NCBI GenBank assembly: GCA_963677345.2
Contig: CAXXLC010000038.1
Coordinates: forward strand, 232,580 to 296,579
Reading direction: 5' to 3'
Length of the DNA stretch: 64,000 nt
Source of the DNA: Saccharicrinis sp963677345
Lineage (GTDB): Bacteria; Bacteroidota; Bacteroidia; Bacteroidales; Marinilabiliaceae
Under the pieces are notes generated by a model. That model was not told the origin of the DNA and searched no databases. It saw only the letters and a program-made list of their open reading frames with translations. Below are positions 1 to 9,885 of this stretch, piece after piece (within the stretch, counting starts at the first letter, position 1; every line of letters starts with the position of its first letter). Position numbers and translations under genes: made by a program.

Positions 1-13
1 ATTAATTCAATTT

Positions 14-997
14 ATGAAGAAGAAAATACTGTTTCTTATAAATCCTGTTTCCGGAATTGGAAAACAACGGACTGTAGAAAAATTTATCGAATCGGAGATT
101 GATAAGAGCAGGTTAGATGTTGATGTTAGTTATACTCAGTATAAAGCCCATGCAAGAGTATTAGCTGGTGAGGCTGCTGGAATATATAATGTTGTTGTTG
201 CAGTAGGAGGGGATGGAACTGTAAATGAAGTTTCTTCTAAATTGATAGATACTCCTACGGCTTTAGCTATAATACCAACAGGTTCAGGAAATGGTTTGGC
301 CAGGTATTTAAATATTCCATTGAATATTAAAAAGGCTGTACGTGCTATTAATGACCTGAATATACGTAAAATTGATTCGCTAAGGGTAAATCAGTATTGC
401 TGTGTGAATGTTGCAGGTATCGGCTTTGATGCTCATATAAGTCATCAGTTTGAAGGGAAAAAAATGAGAGGACCTATTGGTTATCTTCAATTGATAACTA
501 CTGAGTATGCTACTTATAAGTCAGATAATTATCTTGTTAAGATTGATGGTAAGGAGTTTCTTAGAAATGCGTTTTTAATTAGTCTTGCAAACTCATCACA
601 ATATGGAAATAATATACATATTGCGCCAAATGCTAAGATTGATGATGGATATATTGATGTAAGCATTATCCATGATTTTCCTAAAATTATAGCTCCAGCT
701 ATGCTTTTAAGTTTGTTAGATAAGTCGTTGGATCGAAATAATAATAATGAAGTAATACGGGCTAAAAAGATAGAGATTGAACATAGATCAAACATTTTGG
801 CCCATATAGATGGAGAACCTGTGGAACTGGGGAAAAGAGCTGAAATTGAAATTAAACCATTGTCTTTAAATGTAGTGGTTCCTCCGGAAGATTTTTTAGT
901 GGATAATTCTATTTGGGAACCCATTAAAGAATTGATTCCGAAGTTAAAAGAAGGAATGTCATTAGAACAAATATGGAATACAAAAAAGGAGAACTAA
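14..997 (+). CDS. Diacylglycerol kinase family lipid kinase (YegS/DgkB type)
   Basis: Predicted cytosolic lipid kinase of the diacylglycerol kinase catalytic family, which phosphorylates diacylglycerol or a related lipid using ATP. The N-terminus holds the nucleotide-binding core: a glycine-rich SGIGK segment near residue 14, GGDGTVNEV at 65-73 and PTGSGNGLAR at 88-97, all hallmarks of the family. The C-terminal half is the beta-sandwich with an HIDGEPV segment. The length of 327 aa is slightly above the usual 290-310 aa. The ATG at 14 follows an AT-rich leader. The gene ends inside a perfect terminator hairpin and is convergent with yidC. The family is secure; the exact lipid substrate (diacylglycerol, sphingosine-like base or undecaprenol) cannot be read from sequence. 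Confidence 0.9.
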   Translation: MKKKILFLINPVSGIGKQRTVEKFIESEIDKSRLDVDVSYTQYKAHARVLAGEAAGIYNVVVAVGGDGTVNEVSSKLIDTPTALAIIPTGSGNGLARYLNIPLNIKKAVRAINDLNIRKIDSLRVNQYCCVNVAGIGFDAHISHQFEGKKMRGPIGYLQLITTEYATYKSDNYLVKIDGKEFLRNAFLISLANSSQYGNNIHIAPNAKIDDGYIDVSIIHDFPKIIAPAMLLSLLDKSLDRNNNNEVIRAKKIEIEHRSNILAHIDGEPVELGKRAEIEIKPLSLNVVVPPEDFLVDNSIWEPIKELIPKLKEGMSLEQIWNTKKEN

Positions 998-1014
998 TTT
1001 AGTTCTCCTTTTTT
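982..1014. terminator. Bidirectional rho-independent terminator
   Basis: A perfect 14-bp inverted repeat, arms 982-995 and 1001-1014, with a 5-base loop and A/T tracts at the outer ends that give a U-run in either direction. It overlaps the stop codon of the lipid kinase and lies 17 bases from the yidC stop, so it can end both convergent transcripts. Confidence 0.9.
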
Positions 1015-1030
1015 GTGTTATATAATAAGA

Positions 1031-2896
1031 CTATTTTTTCTTATTTTTTTGGATCTGAGCTTTTTGCTGTTGCTTAGCCATTTCTTCTAATCTAGCCTGA
1101 AAACCTGATTTTTTCTTTGGTTTCTTTTGGTTAGCTTTTAATTTAGCTAAGATAGCTTCTTCATCAACAAATCTTCTGATTAATACAGTTTGTAAAATTG
1201 TGATTAAAGTAGAGATGAAATAGTAATAACTTAAACCTGCAGCATAGTTATTAAAGAATACCAAGAACATTACCGGCATCATATACATCATACCTTTCAT
1301 ACCAGGCATTTGACTTGTTGATTGAGTCATTTCCTGATTCATCTTAGTATAAACGATATTGGTAATAGACATCAACAAACAGAATAAACTTACATGATCA
1401 CCATAAAATGGAATATTCCAAGGCAATTGTAAGATTGAATCATAACTAGAAAGGTCTGTTGCCCATAAAAAACTTTGTTGTCTTAATTCGATAGAATTAG
1501 GGAAGAAACGGAACATCGCAAATAATATTGGCATCTGCAATACCATTGGTAAACAACCACCTAACGGACTAACACCTGCTTTTTGATATAAAGCCATAGT
1601 AGCCTTTTGACGCTCCATTGACTTTTCTGCAGGTATCTTTTCGTTTATCTCGTCAATTTGAGGTTTTAATACCTTCATTTTTGCTGTTGACATATATGAT
1701 TTATATGTCAATGGGAATAATCCTAACTTAATAATTAAAGTAAGGATGAAAATGATTAAGCCATAACTTGCTATAGAACCTTCGAGCCAGTTAAAAATTG
1801 GAATAACAATGTATCTGTTAACCCATCCAAAAATTCCCCATCCTAATGGGATCATATCCTTAAGACCTAAATCTTTATATTTATTAAGGATTTTGAATTT
1901 ATTAGGACCAAAGAAAAACTGGAAAGATTTTACATTGTGGGCTCCTTCTTCGTAAGGAATTACCAATTCAGTTTTGTTAGTACTTACATAAGGTAAGTTT
2001 TCTTCTTCCGGATGTACTTGTATTGAAGTGGACCCAGAAGCAAAGACATCTTTTGCAATTAATACTGAAGAAAAAAATTGATCTTTATAAGCAACCCACT
2101 TAACCGGAGTCCTAAAGGTTTCTTCGCCTGATTTTGCAGCTATATCATCAGTTTCATCCTGATCATATTTAAAATAAATACCAGAATATTGAATTTCATT
2201 CTTTCTTCCTTTTTCCTGAGCCAATAGAGCTACATTCCAGTTTAAATCAAAACCTCCACGATTTGATTGGATAATATCATCCATTCCATTTTGCTCAATA
2301 TCAAAATCAAGCATATATGAATCCGGAGAAAGTGTATAGTTAAAAGCCACATACTGATTATCTCCTAAATTTAATTTAAATGAGATGGTAGAATCAGTTG
2401 TAGCTGTGTTTTCTAAACTATAATACAGATCGTTAGTATTTAGAATTCTGTTGTTATGGAAAAAGTTGAAGCCAAACTTATTTTTATCCCCATCGAATAA
2501 AATTAATGGTTTGCCTTCATGTGTTTTAAAATCTTTTAGCTCAACAGAATATACTTTAGCACCTTTACTGGCGAAAATAACTTTGATTTTGTTGTTTTCC
2601 AGAGTGTAAAATTGATTATCACCAATAACAACTTCTGCAAAAAGACCATATTTATTGCTTAATTCTTTTTGTATAGTACTGTCTGCAATATTTTCATCAA
2701 AGGCAATTGTGTTTTCAGCTTCTTTCCTTTTTTCTAATTCTAAAGTAGCTTGTTGGTTGGCTATTTCAACCTGACGTAAAGAATCCTGATATCTTTCCTG
2801 AGCCTCTTGTTGCTCTTTAGTAGGTTTGGTCCACCACATAAAAACGCCAATAATGACGCTAATGAGAACCAATCCGGTAACGGAATTTTTATCCAT
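1031..2896 (-). CDS. yidC: Membrane protein insertase YidC
   Basis: Inner-membrane insertase (Oxa1/YidC/Alb3 family) that inserts and folds membrane proteins alone or with SecYEG. At 621 aa it has the long Gram-negative form: a first membrane helix at about residues 6-23, a large periplasmic beta-rich domain at roughly 25-350, then the conserved hydrophobic core at about 355-585 with the segments GWGIFGWVNRYIVIPIFNWL and SPLGGCLPMVLQMPILFAMF. The C-terminal tail is very rich in Lys and Gln, typical for ribosome contact. It lies 33 bases downstream of pyrG on the same strand, so co-transcription is likely. SecA and Lgt are encoded elsewhere in the window. Identification is secure. Confidence 0.97.
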   Translation of the reverse strand: MDKNSVTGLVLISVIIGVFMWWTKPTKEQQEAQERYQDSLRQVEIANQQATLELEKRKEAENTIAFDENIADSTIQKELSNKYGLFAEVVIGDNQFYTLENNKIKVIFASKGAKVYSVELKDFKTHEGKPLILFDGDKNKFGFNFFHNNRILNTNDLYYSLENTATTDSTISFKLNLGDNQYVAFNYTLSPDSYMLDFDIEQNGMDDIIQSNRGGFDLNWNVALLAQEKGRKNEIQYSGIYFKYDQDETDDIAAKSGEETFRTPVKWVAYKDQFFSSVLIAKDVFASGSTSIQVHPEEENLPYVSTNKTELVIPYEEGAHNVKSFQFFFGPNKFKILNKYKDLGLKDMIPLGWGIFGWVNRYIVIPIFNWLEGSIASYGLIIFILTLIIKLGLFPLTYKSYMSTAKMKVLKPQIDEINEKIPAEKSMERQKATMALYQKAGVSPLGGCLPMVLQMPILFAMFRFFPNSIELRQQSFLWATDLSSYDSILQLPWNIPFYGDHVSLFCLLMSITNIVYTKMNQEMTQSTSQMPGMKGMMYMMPVMFLVFFNNYAAGLSYYYFISTLITILQTVLIRRFVDEEAILAKLKANQKKPKKKSGFQARLEEMAKQQQKAQIQKNKKK

Positions 2897-2929
2897 TTTC
2901 GATTTAAATTTTCAGTTTATATATTATAG

Positions 2930-4531
2930 TTATTTTTGGATTGCAGCATTAATAAATGCCATAAAAATCGGATGTGGTTTAAGTACAGTACTACTGTATT
3001 CAGGGTGAAACTGCACGCCCATGAACCACTTAAGTTCAGGTATTTCAACTATCTCAACAAGTCCTGTGTCAGGATTGCATCCGGAAGCAATCATTCCCTT
3101 TTCTTCAAATTGAGTTAAAAAGTCATTGTTAAACTCATATCTGTGACGGTGTCTTTCGTGTGTGCTTTTTTTATTGTAGGCATCGTATGCTTTAGTGCCT
3201 TCTTTTAAAGAGCAATCATATGCTCCTAAACGCATTGTACCACCCATATCAGAAACATTTTTCTGATCTTCCATCAAATCAATGACTTTAAAAGGTGACG
3301 AATGGTCCATTTCTGCAGAGTTGGCTTTTTCAAGCTCTACAACGTTACGGGCAAATTCAATTACAGCACATTGCATTCCTAAACAGATTCCTAAGAATAC
3401 TTTATTGTTTTCTCTGGCGTACTGAACAGCTATTAATTTTCCGTCAATACCTCTGTTTCCAAAACCGGGAGCAACTAATATAGCATCAAGAGCTCCTAGT
3501 TTTTCAGCTACATTTTCAGTATTTAATTCTTCAGAGTGTATTAATTTAATTTTTACTTTTCTATCGTGGTAAGTTGCTGCATGAATTAATGCTTCAATGA
3601 TTGATTTATAGGCATCTGCAAGCTCTACATATTTACCAACCAAACCAACAGTAACTTCCTGTTCGGCATTTTTTAATTTAGAAAGGAAGCTCTTCCATTT
3701 TTTAAGATCAGGAGTTTTGCTCACTGGTAATTCCAGTTTTTCCAGACAAATTTCATCTAATCCTTCTTCCTGCATTTTTACAGGCACTTCATAGATTGTT
3801 GAAACATCAATGGATTGAATTACTGCACGGGGATTAACATTACAGAATAATGCTACTTTTTTTCTGATATCAGCTCCTAAATCTTTCTCTGTACGTAGAA
3901 CCAATACATCAGGCTGAACTCCTGCTTCAAGTAATGTTTTTACAGAGTGTTGAGTTGGCTTGGTTTTTAATTCGCCGGAAGCATTAAGGAACGGAACCAA
4001 TGTTAAATGAATTACCATTGCACGGTTTCCAAGTTCCCATTTTAACTGACGAACAGCCTCAACATAGGGAAGAGATTCAATATCTCCAACTGTTCCTCCA
4101 ATTTCAGTTATAACCACATCAAACTTATGTTTTGTACCTAAAAGCTTAATGTTTCTTTTAATCTCATCAGTAATGTGAGGGATAATTTGAACTGTTTTTC
4201 CAAGAAAATCACCTTTACGCTCTTTGTTAATTACATTTTGGTATATTCTTCCTGTAGTTACGTTGTTAGCCTGAGAAGTTGGAACATTTAAAAAGCGTTC
4301 ATAATGTCCTAAATCCAAATCTGTTTCTGCTCCATCCTCAGTAACATAACATTCTCCATGCTCATATGGATTCAATGTTCCCGGATCCACGTTTAAATAT
4401 GGATCTAGTTTTTGAATGGTAACTTTATAACCTCTCGATTGTAATAATTTTGCTAAAGAGGCTGAAATAATTCCCTTGCCCAATGATGAGGCAACCCCTC
4501 CAGTCACAAAGATATATCTTGTATCCGGCAC
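2930..4531 (-). CDS. pyrG: CTP synthase
   Basis: Makes CTP from UTP, ATP and glutamine in the cytosol, the last step of pyrimidine nucleotide synthesis. The N-terminal synthetase domain (about residues 1-265) starts with the P-loop-like GGVASSLGKG at 11-20 and has the EIGGTVGDIES segment at 143-153. The C-terminal class I glutaminase domain (about 290-533) carries the nucleophile Cys383 in GICLGMQC and the His509/Glu511 pair in GVQFHPEYSS, so the amidotransferase triad is complete. The length of 533 aa is normal. It is followed by yidC after 33 bases. Start at the ATG giving MPDTRYIFVTGG, the usual N-terminus. Confidence 0.98.
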   Translation of the reverse strand: MPDTRYIFVTGGVASSLGKGIISASLAKLLQSRGYKVTIQKLDPYLNVDPGTLNPYEHGECYVTEDGAETDLDLGHYERFLNVPTSQANNVTTGRIYQNVINKERKGDFLGKTVQIIPHITDEIKRNIKLLGTKHKFDVVITEIGGTVGDIESLPYVEAVRQLKWELGNRAMVIHLTLVPFLNASGELKTKPTQHSVKTLLEAGVQPDVLVLRTEKDLGADIRKKVALFCNVNPRAVIQSIDVSTIYEVPVKMQEEGLDEICLEKLELPVSKTPDLKKWKSFLSKLKNAEQEVTVGLVGKYVELADAYKSIIEALIHAATYHDRKVKIKLIHSEELNTENVAEKLGALDAILVAPGFGNRGIDGKLIAVQYARENNKVFLGICLGMQCAVIEFARNVVELEKANSAEMDHSSPFKVIDLMEDQKNVSDMGGTMRLGAYDCSLKEGTKAYDAYNKKSTHERHRHRYEFNNDFLTQFEEKGMIASGCNPDTGLVEIVEIPELKWFMGVQFHPEYSSTVLKPHPIFMAFINAAIQK

Positions 4532-4691
4532 TGTATCAACAATTTTAATTAAACCTAAAAAAACTCTTCAATTTTAAAGGTACAAAGGTAAAAATTAAAA
4601 GATAAATAAAAAGAAGATAAGTGCTTCGGATTAATGATTTAAGTATTGTTTTGATTTATTTTTACTTAAGTGAATGAAGGTTGTTGTATTT

Positions 4692-5588
4692 CTATATGTT
4701 AATCCAGTCAATTCCTTTTTTTAGCAAATTTATTGTTTTCTCTTCAGGGGTATTCGGTTTAATAGCAAAATTATGTTCCCATTCTGCCATTGGTGGCAGA
4801 CTTATAAGAATAGATTCAGTATTTCCACCTGATTCTAAACCAAATTTGGTACCTCTGTCGTATACTAAATTGAATTCAGCATATCTACCTCTTCTGAGGT
4901 GCTGCCATTTTTTTTCTTCAGGCGTATATGTTTGATTTCTTTTGTGATTCATAATCTTACAGTAAATGGCCGGGTATAATCTGGCTAGTTCAATGGTGAA
5001 ATTTTTAAAATTGTTTAATTCTATTTCTGACTGAGGTTCAAGTGTATCGAAAAAAATTCCTCCAATTCCCCGGGTTTCATTTCTGTGTTCAATAAAGAAA
5101 TAATCATCTGCCCAATCCTTAAATTTTGGGTAGAATTTTAAATTGTATTTGTCACAAACCTCAGCTAATTTGTTATGAAACCATTTGGCTTCTTCAGTGT
5201 CAATATAATGTGGTGTTAAGTCTATTCCTCCTCCAAACCAACATATACCATTGTCAAGTTCAAAAAAGCGAACATTCATGTGAATAATTGGGATATGAGG
5301 ATTGTTAGGGTGGATAATTGATGATATACCAGTGGCTTCATATCTTTTAGCTTTTGTTTTAAGGATGGTTTCCATACGGTCAGAAAACTTTCCTTTAACG
5401 TGAGAGAAGTTGAGTCCTGCCTTTTCTATGATATTTCCATCTTTTAGAACTCCAGTCACACCATAACCAATTTCTTTTGACCAGGGTACTTTAGTAAATT
5501 TCCCTTTCCCATCACCTGTTTCCAATTGGTGGCACATTTCCTGTTGAAGTTCTAAATATATATTTGCTATTTCTTCAGTCTTGTTCAT
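4692..5588 (-). CDS. hemF: Oxygen-dependent coproporphyrinogen III oxidase
   Basis: Converts coproporphyrinogen III to protoporphyrinogen IX with molecular oxygen. At 298 aa it is close to the typical 300 aa. Family signatures are visible: HPNNPHIPIIHMNVRFFE, then WFGGGIDLTPHY with the catalytic-region Asp and His, and RGTKFGLESGG near the C-terminus. It is the most downstream of the clustered heme genes, separated from the rest by a 98-aa membrane protein and a 379-base gap, so it may have its own promoter. Presence of the oxygen-dependent enzyme points to at least microaerobic growth. No hemN, hemG or hemH is seen in the window. Confidence 0.96.
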   Translation of the reverse strand: MNKTEEIANIYLELQQEMCHQLETGDGKGKFTKVPWSKEIGYGVTGVLKDGNIIEKAGLNFSHVKGKFSDRMETILKTKAKRYEATGISSIIHPNNPHIPIIHMNVRFFELDNGICWFGGGIDLTPHYIDTEEAKWFHNKLAEVCDKYNLKFYPKFKDWADDYFFIEHRNETRGIGGIFFDTLEPQSEIELNNFKNFTIELARLYPAIYCKIMNHKRNQTYTPEEKKWQHLRRGRYAEFNLVYDRGTKFGLESGGNTESILISLPPMAEWEHNFAIKPNTPEEKTINLLKKGIDWINI

Positions 5589-5967
5589 TATGTTTCTTTC
5601 TACTGCTATGAGAAACTCACCAGATATGCTTTTGTGGTTCGTTTAATCTAATTATGTCTGTGTGTATAGATTATATAATACTTACAGCTTATTTAACATC
5701 TAAGTTATTTATTTGTTTAAGCTGTGGATTTTTATTTTTACAAATGGGTAGAAGTAACAGACATATTTACTTTTATTACTTTAAAAGTAATTTGATATTG
5801 GAGAAGTTATAAGTCCAATGATTTATACTGAAAAAGAATGGAAAATAAAGTATATTATTATTCCATTTTATTATGATGTAATAGTATGAGGTTTGGTTGT
5901 TATATGATTTTGAGTGGTTGTAATGCAAAAGTAGCTTAGGGGAAAGAGTAATAAGTTAAGTCTAATC
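5589..5967. other. Intergenic gap upstream of hemF, no gene seen
   Basis: A 379-base AT-rich gap. No credible ORF is present on either strand. A CAAAAGTA at 5926-5933 reads TACTTTTG on the minus strand and fits the Bacteroidota -7 consensus TAnnTTTG. It lies over 300 bases from hemF and I see no matching -33 TTG, so it is only a weak candidate promoter. Confidence 0.4.
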
Positions 5968-6264
5968 CTATCTTGATTTCCTGAAAAAACGGCCAATGCT
6001 CTTTTTTTGAAAATTATAAAAGAAACGAAACTGGCCTAACAATGTTCCGATAACTAATAATAATATCTGATAGGATGGGAGTATGGTTAATATGTACATT
6101 GGAATTTTAATCCAAAGTGAGGTGTTAGAATCTATATCCAGGATATCAAAAATGATTTTTTTTACATAAACAGCGGCACTTCCTGTTACTGAAAAAACAA
6201 CCAGTATAACAAGTATTTGAAAGTTAGAATCAATACCCCACCTATCTTTTAGTTTAGCTAACAT
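5968..6264 (-). CDS. Small two-helix membrane protein (DUF6787-like)
   Basis: A 98-aa protein with two predicted membrane helices, at about residues 16-35 and 52-75, and a strongly basic C-terminus rich in Arg and Lys. The N-terminus MLAKLKDRWGID resembles the conserved Bacteroidota family I recall as DUF6787 (KLKxRW near the start), but I cannot confirm that here. It sits between hemE and hemF on the same strand, about 200 bases from hemE. Its position suggests co-occurrence with heme genes but says nothing firm about function. The start is the only ATG that gives a complete first helix. Confidence 0.7.
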   Translation of the reverse strand: MLAKLKDRWGIDSNFQILVILVVFSVTGSAAVYVKKIIFDILDIDSNTSLWIKIPMYILTILPSYQILLLVIGTLLGQFRFFYNFQKKSIGRFFRKSR

Positions 6265-6464
6265 AAATACAATTTTTAATTAATTTCTAAATGATTAAAC
6301 TTCTGTATTACAGCCCGAATTCAAAATTCTCATTTACAAAAGTAAACTGCGGTATTTGAATCTGTTTGTGCCTTATATTTTATTTTTTTAGAAATAGCTT
6401 TTAGTTGTTGTTATAAAAAATACTGATGAAAGCTTTTTATCCTCCCACCAGAAAATATTATTAT

Positions 6465-7496
6465 TTAACGTTGCCAGTTGGTTCGCTTAATCCAGTCAGC
6501 AACAAATTTTGCATTATCATATGGTATGTCCGGTAAAAATCCATGTCCCAGGTTTATAATCCAGTTGTGATTTTTACTGCCAAAATCAATGTATTTGTTT
6601 AATGATGTTTCAATGGTTTTCTGATCTGCATATAATAATCTTGGATCTATATTTCCTTGTAATCCAATATTACTATTAACCATTTTTCTTGCAGTGTTCA
6701 TTGGTGTTTGCCAGTCAATGCTTAAATAATCACACATATCTGGAGTTACTTCTTTGATGCCACAACCCAAATCTTTTGGGAAGTAAATAAAAGGAATACC
6801 TTCTTCACGAACAGCTTGTGCAATCTTCTTAACAGCAGGGAAAAACAACTCTTTATATAAATCAAATGGAATTAATCCTCCGTGAGTTTCAAATAGCTGG
6901 AAGACCTTAACTCCATGTTGGATTTGTCCTTTTGCGTATATTATTGATAAGTCTGTAATAACCTCAATAAGTTTTTTTACTGTTTCTTTATTTTGATACA
7001 GATACTTTAGTGTAATTGGAAAATCTTTACTTCTTCCAATACCTTCAAGCATATAGCATAAAACAGTTAAAGGCGCCCCGCAAAAACCAATTAAAGGAAT
7101 TTGTTCTGGTTTTGTAGCTATAATTTGCTTAATAACCTCATATATGTACTCTAATTTTTCTGGATCAGGGTTTAATTCTGATAAAGGATTTTTTCTTTGT
7201 GAAAGAGGAATATCAAATTCAGGACCCTTGTCAGTAAATTCTAATCCCATACCCATTGCATAAGGGATAACTAAAATATCAGAGAATAAAATAGCAGCAT
7301 CCACTCCAAGATCATCAACAGGTAATAAGGTAACTTGTGCACCCAGTTTCGGATCTTGCATCATCTCCCAAAAAGAATACTTCTCTTTTAATTTCATGTA
7401 AGAAGGAAGTACTCTGCCTGCCTGTCGCATAAACCAGAATGGCGGTCGTTCTGTTTTTTCTCCTGCCAGGGTTTTTAATAATATTGAATCGTTCAT
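6465..7496 (-). CDS. hemE: Uroporphyrinogen decarboxylase
   Basis: Decarboxylates the four acetate groups of uroporphyrinogen III to give coproporphyrinogen III, in the cytosol. Signatures include RPPFWFMRQAGRVLPSY near the N-terminus (substrate-binding Arg residues), LFSDILVIPYAMGMGL, GFCGAPLTVLCYMLEG and the C-terminal NLGHGFLPD with the conserved His. The length of 343 aa is normal. It starts only 6 bases after the hemL stop, indicating translational coupling within the heme operon. Confidence 0.97.
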   Translation of the reverse strand: MNDSILLKTLAGEKTERPPFWFMRQAGRVLPSYMKLKEKYSFWEMMQDPKLGAQVTLLPVDDLGVDAAILFSDILVIPYAMGMGLEFTDKGPEFDIPLSQRKNPLSELNPDPEKLEYIYEVIKQIIATKPEQIPLIGFCGAPLTVLCYMLEGIGRSKDFPITLKYLYQNKETVKKLIEVITDLSIIYAKGQIQHGVKVFQLFETHGGLIPFDLYKELFFPAVKKIAQAVREEGIPFIYFPKDLGCGIKEVTPDMCDYLSIDWQTPMNTARKMVNSNIGLQGNIDPRLLYADQKTIETSLNKYIDFGSKNHNWIINLGHGFLPDIPYDNAKFVADWIKRTNWQR

Positions 7497-7502
7497 AAAC
7501 GT

Positions 7503-8798
7503 TTAATTCTTAAGCTGCTTTAATGCATTAAAATTTGCATTAATGGTTTTTTGCAAATCTTCTTTACTGTGTGCAATGGAAACAAATCCTGCCTCGAACT
7601 GAGATGGGGCTGTATAAATTCCACTTTCGAGCGACATTAAGAAATATTTAGCAAACTGGTCTGTGTTACATTTTATTACATCATTAAAGTTATTGACTTC
7701 TTTTGCGGATGTAAAGAATAAGGTAAACATAGAACCTACACGATTAATAACACCAGGGAAGTTTAGTTGTTCAAGATTGTTTTGTAATCCATCTGTTAAA
7801 AACTTAGATTTTTCTTCAAGTTGAGCATAAAAATCAGGCGTACTGTTTAATAGTTTTAGTGTTGTAAGACCTGCTGCCATAGCCATTGGATTACCTGATA
7901 ATGTTCCTGCCTGGTAAACCGGACCGTTTGGTGCTAAATGATCCATAATTTCTTTTTTACCTCCATAGGCTCCAACAGGTAAACCTCCTCCGATGATTTT
8001 ACCCAGTGTTGTTAAATCAGGAGTAATACCTAATACTTCCTGAGCACCACCTTTTGCTACTCTGAATCCGGTCATTACTTCATCAAATATCAGTAAAGTG
8101 CCATTTTCAGTACAGGCTTTTCTTACGCCCTGGATAAATTCATCTGTTGGACGAACAACACCCATATTACCAGTTACAGGCTCTAAAATAACAGCTGCAA
8201 TCTGGTCTTTGTACTCACTAAATAAGCTTAAAACAGAATCCAGATCATTATATTGAGCGGTTAATGTATCGCTGGCAGTCCCTTTTGTAACACCAGGTGA
8301 GTTAGGTGTACCAAAAGTCAGGGCTCCGGATCCGGCTTTAATTAAAAAAGAATCACCATGTCCGTGGTAGCAACCTTCAAACTTAATAACTAAATCTCTT
8401 TTTGTATATCCTCGAGCCAGGCGAAGTGCGCTCATGGTTGCTTCTGTACCGGAGTTAACCATTCGTACGCTCTCTATCGATGGAATCATCTCACAAATAA
8501 GATTTGCCATTTCGGTTTCCATTAAGGTTGGCGCACCAAAACTTGTTCCTGTTATAGCTGTTTTATGTAATGCTTCAACAACATCTGGGTGAGAATGGCC
8601 TAAAATCATAGGTCCCCAAGATGCTACGTAGTCGATATATTCGTTATTATCAATATCTGTAATTTTTGATCCTTTAGCATTTTGAATAAATAAAGGATTT
8701 CCGCCTACTGATTTGAATGCTCTTACCGGAGAATTTACACCTCCGGGTATATGTTTTACTGCTTCCTGAAAAGCTTTTATACTATTTTCTGTATTCAT
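7503..8798 (-). CDS. hemL: Glutamate-1-semialdehyde 2,1-aminomutase
   Basis: PLP enzyme that converts glutamate-1-semialdehyde to 5-aminolevulinate, the second step of the C5 pathway. It is a class III aminotransferase-fold protein of 431 aa. The PLP-binding lysine is Lys267 in LGKIIGGGLP; the upstream FDEVMTGFR segment (238-246) holds the cofactor-contacting Asp, and MVNSGTEA at 113-120 is the phosphate-binding turn. It lies between hemB and hemE. The 98-base gap to hemB contains heptamer repeats that can fold back. Confidence 0.97.
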   Translation of the reverse strand: MNTENSIKAFQEAVKHIPGGVNSPVRAFKSVGGNPLFIQNAKGSKITDIDNNEYIDYVASWGPMILGHSHPDVVEALHKTAITGTSFGAPTLMETEMANLICEMIPSIESVRMVNSGTEATMSALRLARGYTKRDLVIKFEGCYHGHGDSFLIKAGSGALTFGTPNSPGVTKGTASDTLTAQYNDLDSVLSLFSEYKDQIAAVILEPVTGNMGVVRPTDEFIQGVRKACTENGTLLIFDEVMTGFRVAKGGAQEVLGITPDLTTLGKIIGGGLPVGAYGGKKEIMDHLAPNGPVYQAGTLSGNPMAMAAGLTTLKLLNSTPDFYAQLEEKSKFLTDGLQNNLEQLNFPGVINRVGSMFTLFFTSAKEVNNFNDVIKCNTDQFAKYFLMSLESGIYTAPSQFEAGFVSIAHSKEDLQKTINANFNALKQLKN

Positions 8799-8809
8799 TG
8801 CTATTTAGT

Positions 8810-8876
8810 TAAAAGTCGAAAGTTAAAAGTTAAAAGTATTTTAGTCTTGATGAAATAACCCTTTAACTTTTAACCT
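8810..8876. repeat. Heptamer repeats with inverted partner between hemB and hemL
   Basis: Four tandem heptamers of the form TAAAAGT (one variant CGAAAGT) run from 8810 to 8837. About 25 bases later the complementary sense ACTTTTAA occurs, near 8861-8874, so the two blocks can pair as a stem-loop. The unit is the complement of the array at 27353-27408. It lies in the hemB-hemL gap of the heme operon and could modulate readthrough or message stability. Confidence 0.6.
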
Positions 8877-8896
8877 TTTTACCTTTATTTGAATTT

Positions 8897-9865
8897 TTAC
8901 AACTGATCAATTATATCCTGAGTATGGTATGAGATAATGATATCAGAACCAGCTCTTTTAATTGAGGTTAATATTTCAAGTGTAATTCTGTTTTCGTCAA
9001 TCCATCCTTTTTCAGCAGCAGCTTTTACCATTGAAAACTCTCCGCTTACATTGTAGGCTGCAATAGGCATATTAAAAGTATCTTTAACTCTTCTGATTAC
9101 ATCAAGGTAGCTTAATGTTGGTTTGACCATTACAATATCAGCTCCTTCAAATATATCTTGTTCTACTTCACGAATAGCTTCATTGCTATTAGCAGGATCC
9201 ATTTGGTAAGTTGCCCTGTTTCCGAATTGAGGTGCGCTTTCTGCAGCATCTCTGAATGGTCCGTAAAATGCAGATGCATATTTAGCTGAATAAGCCATGA
9301 TTGGCATATTTGTAAAATCGTTATCATCTAACACTTTTCTGATATGACCAACACGTCCGTCCATCATATCACTTGGAGCAATCATATCAACTCCGGCTTC
9401 AGCCAACGATAATGATTGTTTTCCTAAGGTAATTAAGGTTGAATCATTATCCACGTCGCCATTGATGATAGTACCACAATGTCCGTGTGTTGTATATTCG
9501 CAATTACATACATCAGCAATAATAAATAAATCAGGTAGTTCATTTTTTATTGCTCTAGTTGCCTGTTGTACAATTCCGTTGTGTTCACAAGCAACCAATC
9601 CGTGCTCATCTTTATGTTCAGGTATTCCAAAAAGTAAAATTGATTGAACACCTTTGTTGTATAATTCTTTACATTTTTCAACTAATAAATCAACAGATAA
9701 TTGATAGTTGCCGGGCATAGAATTAATGGGGTTTTGTATCCCTTTTCCCGGGCGAACGAATAAAGGCATAATTAAGTCATCACGTGTAAGACGGGTTTCC
9801 CTGATCATATTTCTGGTGACTTCAGATTGTCTCATTCTTCTTAATCGTGTAATTGGAAATGCCAT
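8897..9865 (-). CDS. hemB: Porphobilinogen synthase (delta-aminolevulinic acid dehydratase)
   Basis: Condenses two 5-aminolevulinate molecules to porphobilinogen. A 322-aa TIM-barrel protein with the Schiff-base lysines Lys195 (YSAKYASAFYGPF) and Lys248 (VMVKPTLSYLD). The metal segment DVCNCEYTTHGHCG carries Cys120, Cys122 and Cys130, so this is the zinc-dependent type rather than the Mg-only type. It is followed by hemL and preceded, 20 bases away, by hemD. Confidence 0.97.
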   Translation of the reverse strand: MAFPITRLRRMRQSEVTRNMIRETRLTRDDLIMPLFVRPGKGIQNPINSMPGNYQLSVDLLVEKCKELYNKGVQSILLFGIPEHKDEHGLVACEHNGIVQQATRAIKNELPDLFIIADVCNCEYTTHGHCGTIINGDVDNDSTLITLGKQSLSLAEAGVDMIAPSDMMDGRVGHIRKVLDDNDFTNMPIMAYSAKYASAFYGPFRDAAESAPQFGNRATYQMDPANSNEAIREVEQDIFEGADIVMVKPTLSYLDVIRRVKDTFNMPIAAYNVSGEFSMVKAAAEKGWIDENRITLEILTSIKRAGSDIIISYHTQDIIDQL

Positions 9866-9885
9866 ATCTTTAATTTTTAATTGAA

